Source: Enterocloster sp963644495 (GTDB taxonomy: Bacteria > Bacillota > Clostridia > Lachnospirales > Lachnospiraceae). From it: 64,000 bases of DNA. Within the stretch, counting starts at the first letter, position 1; every line of letters starts with the position of its first letter. The DNA is taken from NCBI GenBank assembly GCA_963644495.1, contig CAVIPV010000001.1, positions 1 to 64,000 on the forward strand. Reading direction: 5' to 3'. The translations under genes and the position numbers were made by a program. Shown in pieces: positions 27,439-34,338 of the stretch. Under the pieces are notes generated by a model. That model was not told where the DNA came from, did no database searches, and was given only the letters and a program-made list of their open reading frames with translations.

Positions 27439-30400
27439 CTACCGGTCCCACACCGTCCTTTTATCTTTAGCAGCTTTCACCATGGAATCCAGTGTATTCT
27501 GGTAGTCAATCTCTGCACTGTCATCGGTGTGCTGCCGGATGTATTTCTCCCGCTCCTGCTTTGCCAGTGCCTCATCCTGAGACTTTTTCACCTTTTCGAT
27601 CCAGCCGTCCTCTACCTTCCCCGGATCCGGAGTGGTTTCAGTTGCAGCCGCTGTGGTCTCCTGAGTCTTTACATACTCACTAAGGGTATCCTTGATCAGC
27701 CGGTCCATGGCGGTCCGGGTCTCACAATGCAGGAACTGTTCCTCTAACTTGGTCTTCTGCTCCGGGGTAGGCTCGATCTTTACCAGCTTCCAGAAGGTTT
27801 CCAGAGCTGTCTTATAGGCATTGTAAATGTCATAGGTTTCCTTTGCATAGGCTTCGATCTTGTTTTCCTTGCTGGTTTTCGGATCGAACTGATACTCCTT
27901 GCATACTTCCTCCCAGCCGTCCGGCTGCTTCAGGAAACGCTCCTGCATATCCAGATCCACCTTGAGACGCTCCTTAAGAGTAAGAAGCAGCTTTTCTTCT
28001 TCGCTGACATCCAGTCCATGGTAGATCTTTGCCTTCATGATATCCTCAAATCCCGCATCCTGTTCTCTGGTTTTAAATCCGATGGCTGTATAAGTTCCGT
28101 CTGCCATTTTCCAGGAAGCATAATACTGATTCGGGTCAATGACCATGCTCTTATTCTTCTGGGGATCGTAGACGATGATACCGCTTTGTAAGGTGGTAAA
28201 ACGGTAGTCATCCCCTTCTTCTTCATAGTCGATGGCATTTCTTCCGGTCAGTGTTGCCTTCTGCCCTACGTCTGTACTGGTCTTATTTCCGTTTGAATCT
28301 GTATATTCCACCTTTGTGGTGGTGCCGATCTCGGCCTCCGGCGTCACCGTCATGGTATAAGGGATCTTAATAGGATCACTGAACTGATAACCGGTGCCTG
28401 ATCCGGAACCGGTCTGTTTGCACCGGTAGACCCAGACAGCCTGGTCACAGGTTACTGCCACAACCCATTCTGTTCCGTTTCCGGATTTTTCAGAAAGAAC
28501 CTTCATACCGCTGCTTAGGTCTGAGATCTTGATGATGCCGTGGTTGCTGTTGGTAGAATCCGGCATCCAGATGGTCGTCACCGGGTCCTCCTCCTGACCG
28601 GACTTGACCTGATAGTATACCGTATCGCCCTCAGGAGTCTGTACCAGATTCTTGCCATCCTCCAGCTCCATCGTATCAAACCGGTCCATGGTGGCTTCAT
28701 TATCCATGAGGGTGATCTCTACGCTTTCTATAAAGTCAGCTGTTTCCTCTGTCTCATTTCCATCCTTATCGGTAAGGGTTCTGGTTGCTGTCCTGTAGTT
28801 CACCTTGTAATCCTGCAGCTTTGCCGCATTGTTACGGTAGATAATAGACCCCATACCTACATCTGAAGAGGATTTTGAAGCTGTCTGGTCATAGACGGCA
28901 AAAAGAATATTGCCTGTTTTATTGTATTCATCCAACAGGTACTGGTAATTTGCACCGGTTACAGCTACCGGTCTGGCAATATTTTTCATCAGGATCTGAT
29001 AGGAGTTTTTCAATGGGTTATCATCGTCCTTCTTCTCAAGCTCCACCGCCGTGCCTTCTTTTTTCGATCCGTTTTTTCCGGCCGGAACGGTACGATTCAC
29101 GGTGTCGCTCCAGGTGTCTCCGCTCAGATCCTGATAAACCTTTTTCCAGTTGTAATCATCCTGCTGCTCAGTATTCGCTTCACTGTACAGGTCAAAGTAA
29201 TTCTGGAAAAGGCGGCTGAACAGACCCATGTTGGTATCATTTTCAAGTATATCGTTCTGACGTACCCGGACAGCACAAAGACGATAATTATAGTTGACTG
29301 TTTCTCCCGTAACAATTTTGAACCAGGAAAGATAATCCGGGCATACCTCTAAGGTTTCTTCATACGTAAGATTCGAGGATTCCCAGATATAGACCTGCTG
29401 CGGTACTACAAGATTGGGAGAACCGAACCGGGTTCCCGTACCGGTACTGTCCGATGCATACATACGGAAGCAGCAGACCAGAGAATAAGGGACCTCATCT
29501 TCCTTCGTGGAATCCAGAGAAACATTCAGCTCGATTAAGAGCGTAGAGCTTCCGTTCATGGAAATACTGGCCACCGAATAGGTAAGCTTGCTGGTATCCA
29601 CCTTTTCCTGTATGGTCTTCTGATCATCTGTTCCCGTCCAGTTGAACTTACGGTTAAAATAATCCAGAATACCGGCAAAGATCATAGAAGAAGCATCCAG
29701 CTGTTTTACGGCTTTTCCGTTGCCGTCCAACAGGGTATATTTCATATCATACATACTGTAGTAAAGGTATTCAGTTCCATAGCGTCTGTTTTTGTCCTTT
29801 ACCTTGCCGCAAAACAGACGCTGATGTCCCGGCAGATAGCTCTGATACAGCTTACGCACAGAGGATGCATCCGAATCATCATAGGCTGCACTGGTATCTC
29901 TTCCTAAACGTACATCCAGAACGGCATATTTACGGGTAACGGTGTTGTAGCGGATCAGACCGTAAACCTCCCAGTTGGACTTGGGTTTATAGGTACTGTC
30001 CTCTTCCTTTCCCGCCGGGATGTCCCAGTTGATATGCTCCCCCTCCGGTGCCGTACCGGTAATACTTAAACCGCTTAGAAGATCAAGGGTATTTTTTCCG
30101 TAAAATACCGTTTCATAGCTGTAGATCACCGTATTTCCGTTGTCTAAAAGGTCAAGAATGATAAATTCCTTCAGATCTTCTGCCTTTGTTGAGTGGTAAT
30201 CCGGTATGAAAAAGGCCTGTGTTCCTTCTACCTTCCAAAGCTCTGCGTGATCCTCTGTCTGCTTTGCAGTCATGGCACCGTTTACATCCGAGGGCAGATC
30301 CTTTGCATACTCCCCATCCAGTGTGATCGCCGCATTTTCTCCTGTCATTTTTTCAATATCGTAGGTTTCAGCCTGAACATACTCCCCTTTTTCCTCGTCA

Positions 30401-30534
30401 TATACAATGGCAGCATTGGAACTGGTAGCCACCGATTTGGCTTTGCTGCTCCTGCTGCCGAATACAGAATTACATCCGCAAAGACTGACAGAAAGGATCA
30501 GGGCGAGTACCCCGCTTAACACTCGTTTTCCCAT
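27439..30534 (-). CDS. Large lipoprotein, last gene of secretion operon
   Basis: 1031 aa. The N-terminus MGKRVLSGVLALILSVSLCGC is a lipoprotein signal with Cys21 in the lipobox. The mature protein is long, beta-rich and Tyr/Thr/Asp-rich up to about residue 820. A helical region follows, with a Thr/Ala linker (TTAAATETT) near the end and a Lys-rich tail. No family is recognised. It lies about 100 bp behind the wall-repeat protein gene, in the same direction as the T4SS genes, with no terminator seen between. A large surface lipoprotein at this place could be part of the channel outside the membrane or a recipient-contact factor. That is inferred from position only. No intrinsic terminator is visible after it. 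Confidence 0.7.
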   Translation of the reverse strand: MGKRVLSGVLALILSVSLCGCNSVFGSRSSKAKSVATSSNAAIVYDEEKGEYVQAETYDIEKMTGENAAITLDGEYAKDLPSDVNGAMTAKQTEDHAELWKVEGTQAFFIPDYHSTKAEDLKEFIILDLLDNGNTVIYSYETVFYGKNTLDLLSGLSITGTAPEGEHINWDIPAGKEEDSTYKPKSNWEVYGLIRYNTVTRKYAVLDVRLGRDTSAAYDDSDASSVRKLYQSYLPGHQRLFCGKVKDKNRRYGTEYLYYSMYDMKYTLLDGNGKAVKQLDASSMIFAGILDYFNRKFNWTGTDDQKTIQEKVDTSKLTYSVASISMNGSSTLLIELNVSLDSTKEDEVPYSLVCCFRMYASDSTGTGTRFGSPNLVVPQQVYIWESSNLTYEETLEVCPDYLSWFKIVTGETVNYNYRLCAVRVRQNDILENDTNMGLFSRLFQNYFDLYSEANTEQQDDYNWKKVYQDLSGDTWSDTVNRTVPAGKNGSKKEGTAVELEKKDDDNPLKNSYQILMKNIARPVAVTGANYQYLLDEYNKTGNILFAVYDQTASKSSSDVGMGSIIYRNNAAKLQDYKVNYRTATRTLTDKDGNETEETADFIESVEITLMDNEATMDRFDTMELEDGKNLVQTPEGDTVYYQVKSGQEEDPVTTIWMPDSTNSNHGIIKISDLSSGMKVLSEKSGNGTEWVVAVTCDQAVWVYRCKQTGSGSGTGYQFSDPIKIPYTMTVTPEAEIGTTTKVEYTDSNGNKTSTDVGQKATLTGRNAIDYEEEGDDYRFTTLQSGIIVYDPQKNKSMVIDPNQYYASWKMADGTYTAIGFKTREQDAGFEDIMKAKIYHGLDVSEEEKLLLTLKERLKVDLDMQERFLKQPDGWEEVCKEYQFDPKTSKENKIEAYAKETYDIYNAYKTALETFWKLVKIEPTPEQKTKLEEQFLHCETRTAMDRLIKDTLSEYVKTQETTAAATETTPDPGKVEDGWIEKVKKSQDEALAKQEREKYIRQHTDDSAEIDYQNTLDSMVKAAKDKRTVWDR

Positions 30535-30636
30535 TATACATCATTCCTTTTGACTTTCATTCATGGTGATAGCAACCTAGCGGACCGATCCCTCTGCTGA
30601 TCAAAAAGGCCGCATCGGCAGTCAGCCGCTCAGTTT

Positions 30637-31542
30637 CTAAAGCTGCAATGGCTGTATCTCATAGCATCCTGCACCTTCCTCCGGTGTAAACAGGATCCGG
30701 CAGTCTCCTGCATTAAACCACTGTCCGTTCTGGACATTGTAAGGGTTTTTCCCTGCAAAGCTGGAGTAGATCACATCATCTAACTTTCCTGCCGTACTGC
30801 TGATCCCGTAGCAGAACAGACGCAGCACCTGATGATCGTAGGTTATGCCCTTTGCGGTATCGGTGCTGCTGCCATCAAGGGTTGTTTTGATCCGGATCCG
30901 GTAGCCGCCGCTTCCGCCTATCTTTTCCAGAGATAAAAGCTCTGTCTCTGCAGAACCGCTTAAGGAGCACCAGGAGATTTTATCCTGATATACGTGAAAG
31001 GTTCTGGCTCCGTTTGTATTATTATAAGCAATCTGGCCTACGGACTGCACCGCCCCCATCAGGGCAGACCAGCCGGACATGGCAGAAGAGTCCTGTCTTA
31101 CAAATAAAGCCGGTTTCTGCACCTTTACCCCGGCGATCACCCGGTAATCCGTCTGAAGAGCACCGTTTCCGTCTGTAATATAGTAATCCGGTGTCACGCC
31201 GTTGATCAGGCAGCTTCCGTTAGAATTCAGATAATAGGTATTGCCGTTTACCTCCACATAGCCGGTAGCCATACTGCCGTCAGAACGACAGTAATAATAA
31301 GTATCACCGTATTTCACCCAGCCGGTCTGCATTACACCCCGGGAGTCAAAACTGTACCAGGTCCCGTCTACGCTGACCCATTCCCCCTTTGCAAGCTGTG
31401 TATTGGTTTTATAATAATGCCATCCCTGACTGTCCTGATACCAGTTGGGATTGGCTGCAAAGGTTTCCGTTGCCATCAGACCGGCTAACAGAAATGCCAC
31501 TGCTCCCATTCTGATCCGGTTTTTCTTCTGTTCTTTCTTCAT
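30637..31542 (-). CDS. Secreted choline-binding-type wall-repeat protein
   Basis: 301 aa from the ATG at 31542, which has GGGAGG 9 bases upstream. An ATG at 31548 is too close to this site and a longer frame to 31605 lacks one. The signal peptide ends near TETFAANP. Then come about four choline-binding-type repeats (GWHYYKTN, GTWYSFDSRGVMQTGWV, GDTYYYCRSDGSMATGYV, GNTYYLNSNGSC) over residues about 30-125. The C-terminal 170 residues form an unrecognised beta-rich domain. Repeats of this type attach proteins to choline or related wall polymers. It is probably co-transcribed with the secretion genes, though two hairpins lie in the gap to the pilin gene. Confidence 0.82.
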   Translation of the reverse strand: MKKEQKKNRIRMGAVAFLLAGLMATETFAANPNWYQDSQGWHYYKTNTQLAKGEWVSVDGTWYSFDSRGVMQTGWVKYGDTYYYCRSDGSMATGYVEVNGNTYYLNSNGSCLINGVTPDYYITDGNGALQTDYRVIAGVKVQKPALFVRQDSSAMSGWSALMGAVQSVGQIAYNNTNGARTFHVYQDKISWCSLSGSAETELLSLEKIGGSGGYRIRIKTTLDGSSTDTAKGITYDHQVLRLFCYGISSTAGKLDDVIYSSFAGKNPYNVQNGQWFNAGDCRILFTPEEGAGCYEIQPLQL

Positions 31543-31623
31543 ATACATCAACCTCCCTTTCCTTGATATGTCCTCCCGACATTCTTCTTTTTCTGAATTT
31601 TCCAAGTTTTATGAGATTTCTGT

Positions 31624-31668
31624 CTCTGAAAAAGACAGGAATGTTTTCGTTCCTGTCCTTTTCAGAGA
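31624..31668 (-). other. Perfect hairpin downstream of pilin gene (distal)
   Basis: An inverted repeat CTCTGAAAA(A/G)GACAGGAA / TTCCTGTC(C/T)TTTTCAGAG, about 18 bp per arm with an 8-base loop, lies between the pilin stop and the wall-repeat gene. No T run follows directly, so it looks more like an mRNA-stabilising or processing hairpin than a simple terminator. Confidence 0.7.
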
Positions 31669-31706
31669 GGCTGTCACAAAACCGTAAAACAGGTTTTGTG
31701 ACAGCC
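31669..31706 (-). other. Perfect hairpin downstream of pilin gene (proximal)
   Basis: A perfect 15-bp inverted repeat GGCTGTCACAAAACC / GGTTTTGTGACAGCC with an 8-base loop begins 17 bp after the pilin stop codon and abuts the second hairpin. There is no T run on the minus strand. Confidence 0.75.
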
Positions 31707-31723
31707 ATCCCATACCTACACAT

Positions 31724-32065
31724 TTACTTTGTTTCCAGTGGGGTAATCGTATAATTATACGGTGAATCTTTGGAAGACTCATTTACCCAGCTGATCATTG
31801 GCTTCATGGATAAGCGGAGCACAACGATCAGGATGAAGATCAGCAGATAACCGATCACCGCATTACGTAAAGAGCTTTTTGCTTTCTCTTTCTCCTGCGG
31901 TTCATCTGCTTTTGCCAACTTCACTCCCAGAATGACGCACCATATGGCGCCCAGTGCAGCAACGATCCCAATTGCAGGTCCAAGGACCATGTTCAGTAAC
32001 TGGACGATCGGAATTGCTGCCTCTGTAAATGGATTGGTTGTAGTCAATAACATGAGACTCATCAT
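31724..32065 (-). CDS. VirB2-like pilin subunit
   Basis: 113 aa with two hydrophobic helices (about 14-48 and 68-90) separated by a short charged loop (KLAKADEPQEKEKAKSS). This is the size and layout of VirB2/TrbC-type subunits of Gram-positive type IV secretion systems. The first helix has the usual small-residue face (GPAIGIVAALGAIW). A good AAAGGAGG lies 8 bases before the ATG. In conjugative systems such proteins line the channel or form the pilus. The gene is flanked by hairpins on both sides, which could raise its transcript level over its neighbours. Assignment is from topology and neighbours; sequence motifs for this family are weak. Confidence 0.72.
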   Translation of the reverse strand: MMSLMLLTTTNPFTEAAIPIVQLLNMVLGPAIGIVAALGAIWCVILGVKLAKADEPQEKEKAKSSLRNAVIGYLLIFILIVVLRLSMKPMISWVNESSKDSPYNYTITPLETK

Positions 32066-32106
32066 ACTGTTTCCTCCTTTATTTTTATTTTCTATATTTT
32101 TTAAAG

Positions 32107-32133
32107 CCTGCCGCAGCAGGTCTAATATAGACC
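32107..32133 (-). other. Two small adjacent inverted repeats upstream of pilin gene
   Basis: CCTGC CGCA GCAGG (32107-32120) and GGTCTA ATA TAGACC (32119-32133) lie between the Ig-like protein gene and the pilin gene. They may be processing or attenuation elements. No T run follows. Confidence 0.4.
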
Positions 32134-32137
32134 ATGT

Positions 32138-33196
32138 CTACTCTCTTCTGTGAAACTGCAGACTGCCTGTTCCTGTAATAAGCACCCCCAGCAGTACAAC
32201 ACCAAGGAGCACCGCCAGATGTTTATTAAATAAATGGTAGTTCTGCTTTACAAAAAAATGATAACTCCGGCTGTTTCCGGCTTTGTCGGAAACACTGATC
32301 AGATACCAGCCCCCCTGCTGCAAGGTCTGTTCTGACAGCTGCACCTCATTTCCGTCCCGGTAAACTCTCACCTGACTGTCTTCCCGGGCCTTTTCAAAGG
32401 AAACCGGGAGCTTCAGGGCCTTTGTGCTTACAACAGACTTGGAAAATGTCAATGTAGGCGCCAGCGTATCCTTTTTAAAGGATAACCGGTAATCCGGAAG
32501 ACCTTCTGCTGAAAAACGGATCTGATAATTTCCGTCCTCAGACAGGTTCATACATATGGGATTGGTGACCGTCACCGGCTGGCCTTCTCTGGTAATATGC
32601 CCGATCTGATATCCGTCCGGCGCCACCAGAAAATTCTGGCGGGTACAGCCGTCTTTTAAGATCTGGAACGAAAAATGGTACTGATAGATCACCAGATCAT
32701 CCCCGGAATAGTCTCCGGGACTGCACAGCATTTCCAGCTCATAATTTCCCGGCTGGGAAAAATAATAGCTGTCTCCCGGATCATAGGTTTCATTGTCTTT
32801 TTTTATGGTAATATCCGTGGTTTCTTTTTCTGCCTGCAGGATCACCGGTCCTGAGGTGACGGCACCGTTGGGAACACTGACCTGCATCTGATATTTATTG
32901 GGTAATGTATATTGATAACGGTTGGCAGCTGTATCAAAGGTAAGCTGCACATCCTTCGCTTCTTCAAATGTCAGCCCGGAACCGCCTTTTGCGATCAGAT
33001 CCTGAAGCTGTTTTGCTTCCTCTCTTGAGAGGGAGCCGGAGCCGGTATAGTCGTAATCCGACCAGTCAAATTCGGTCTCACCGGTAAGATCTTCTGTGAG
33101 AAGATCTGCAGCACTGCTGTCTGACATGGCGAAGGCTGTAAGAGGGAACGCAGCGGCAAGTCCCGCTGCCAATAAAATCTGGATCCATTTTTTCAT
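32138..33196 (-). CDS. Single-pass surface protein with Ig-like domains
   Basis: 352 aa. Cleavable signal peptide (MKKWIQILLAAGLAAAFPLTAFA). The extracellular part has two or more Ig-like segments; one ends with the strand GWYLISVSDKAGNSRSYHFF. A C-terminal membrane helix (LAVLLGVVLLGVLITGTG) is followed by a short basic tail. This is the same layout as the 645-aa protein at 41196, and both have the DxAGN strand just before the membrane helix, so the two are likely related. Its ATG overlaps the stop of the 106-aa gene (TAATG), so they should be coupled. It is a candidate extracellular part of the secretion apparatus, by position. Confidence 0.7.
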   Translation of the reverse strand: MKKWIQILLAAGLAAAFPLTAFAMSDSSAADLLTEDLTGETEFDWSDYDYTGSGSLSREEAKQLQDLIAKGGSGLTFEEAKDVQLTFDTAANRYQYTLPNKYQMQVSVPNGAVTSGPVILQAEKETTDITIKKDNETYDPGDSYYFSQPGNYELEMLCSPGDYSGDDLVIYQYHFSFQILKDGCTRQNFLVAPDGYQIGHITREGQPVTVTNPICMNLSEDGNYQIRFSAEGLPDYRLSFKKDTLAPTLTFSKSVVSTKALKLPVSFEKAREDSQVRVYRDGNEVQLSEQTLQQGGWYLISVSDKAGNSRSYHFFVKQNYHLFNKHLAVLLGVVLLGVLITGTGSLQFHRRE

Positions 33197-33516
33197 TACA
33201 ACGCCTTTCTGAGAGCCTTCGGTGTCCTTGAAAGGTCATCCTTTTGCATTGTCCTTTCGTTGGCATGGGTCAGGCTCTTAGGTGTTTTGCCTGTCTTTGC
33301 CAGATGCTCAAGCCTTGCCTCTTCTACCAGTTCCTTATAGGAGGTGCGCACTCTGGTTGGCTTGTCAGCAGCCATTTTCTGATTCGCGGACATGCTTTCC
33401 TCTGCTTTTGTCCCTCTGCTGCTTTTTCCCGTACTTCTGAGTTCTTTTTCCTCCCGAAGTCTGGTCAGTTCCACTTCCCAGAGTGCTCTGTTTTTCGGAC
33501 TGTCAAAATATGCCAT
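33196..33516 (-). CDS. Small basic hypothetical protein of secretion operon
   Basis: 106 aa, rich in Lys, Arg, Ser and Thr, with no membrane segment or signal peptide. A helical N-terminus (WEVELTRLREEKEL) is followed by a probably disordered basic middle. It overlaps the next gene by one base. Unrecognised. In this position it could be a cytosolic accessory or adaptor of the secretion ATPases, but nothing in the sequence proves that. Confidence 0.55.
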   Translation of the reverse strand: MAYFDSPKNRALWEVELTRLREEKELRSTGKSSRGTKAEESMSANQKMAADKPTRVRTSYKELVEEARLEHLAKTGKTPKSLTHANERTMQKDDLSRTPKALRKAL

Positions 33517-33537
33517 ATCCTGTCACCTCTTTCTTTT

Positions 33538-34323
33538 CTACTCCGCCGAAGCCTGTGTGGACGTCCTATCCTGCTCCAGTGCATCCAGATAGGACTGTGT
33601 AATGGCTTCCATGCCTTCCAGCAATCCCTTGTTTTCCTTCTTCGTGATGGCTACAAAGCCTTCCGGCTCTGTATCGATCAGTGTCTGCGCCTGAAAGATC
33701 CCCTCTTCCTCTATCATAGAAACCGCCTCATCCTCATAACAGATATAGGCCTGGATGGCACCGTTTTCCAGGGCTTTGCGCCCGTCTGTCTCAGAATAGG
33801 TCCTTTCTCCCGCCGGTTCTGCCTCATTCAGCTTTAACAGGCTGGAGGCGGATACATTGGAGGAGATTCCGATCTGAATATCATTTAAAGCAGCAATGCT
33901 GTTAATAAAATTGCCCCGGGAGGTAACCGCACACAGATAACCGTATGCATAAGGTGTTGTCATGCCGAAGTTCTCGCTTAAGGTTCCGTCATCGGTAATG
34001 GAGCCGATGGCCATATCTGCTTCTCCCTGTTCTAAAACCTCTGTCAGCGGACGACCGCTTTCCACAGGAACAAAGGAAACCTCCAGATTAAAGCCCTGTG
34101 CAATGGTAGAGGCGATTCCCGGCTCCATGCCGTGATAATTGCCGTCTGTTTCATCTACCCATGCCAGACGGCTTCTGCCTGTTGTAATGGCAACCCGCAG
34201 GGTTCCTGATTTCTGGATGGCGGATGTCTGGTCACTGTCCTTTTTGGCACATCCGGCTGTTACGGACACAGCAGCGATCATACTTACTATCAGCCATATC
34301 TTTTTTCTGGTTTTTCTTTTCAT
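33538..34323 (-). CDS. Solute-binding protein family 3 lipoprotein
   Basis: 261 aa. Lipoprotein signal with VTAGC (Cys25), then a periplasmic-binding-protein type II fold of the amino acid binding (SBP_bac_3) kind. Signature pieces are GTLRVAITTG, an EPGIASTIA helix, VESGRPLTEVLEQGEADMAIGSI and the TPYAYGY hinge segment. Length suits the family. No ABC permease or ATPase gene is near. It sits between VirB4 and the small basic gene inside the secretion operon, with GGAGG before the ATG. Binding proteins without a transporter often act as ligand sensors or have lost transport, so a ligand-dependent role in the secretion machine is possible. Confidence 0.85.
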   Translation of the reverse strand: MKRKTRKKIWLIVSMIAAVSVTAGCAKKDSDQTSAIQKSGTLRVAITTGRSRLAWVDETDGNYHGMEPGIASTIAQGFNLEVSFVPVESGRPLTEVLEQGEADMAIGSITDDGTLSENFGMTTPYAYGYLCAVTSRGNFINSIAALNDIQIGISSNVSASSLLKLNEAEPAGERTYSETDGRKALENGAIQAYICYEDEAVSMIEEEGIFQAQTLIDTEPEGFVAITKKENKGLLEGMEAITQSYLDALEQDRTSTQASAE

Positions 34324-34338
34324 GTTGTTTTCTGCCTC

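Noticed and set aside
31624..31706. Double hairpin as a CRISPR fragment or insertion sequence end
   Set aside because: There are no repeated units with spacers, no transposase and no target duplication. The arms differ in sequence, so RNA hairpins are the simplest reading.
33538..34323. Amino acid ABC transporter operon
   Set aside because: Only the binding protein is present; no permease or ATPase gene is in the window.
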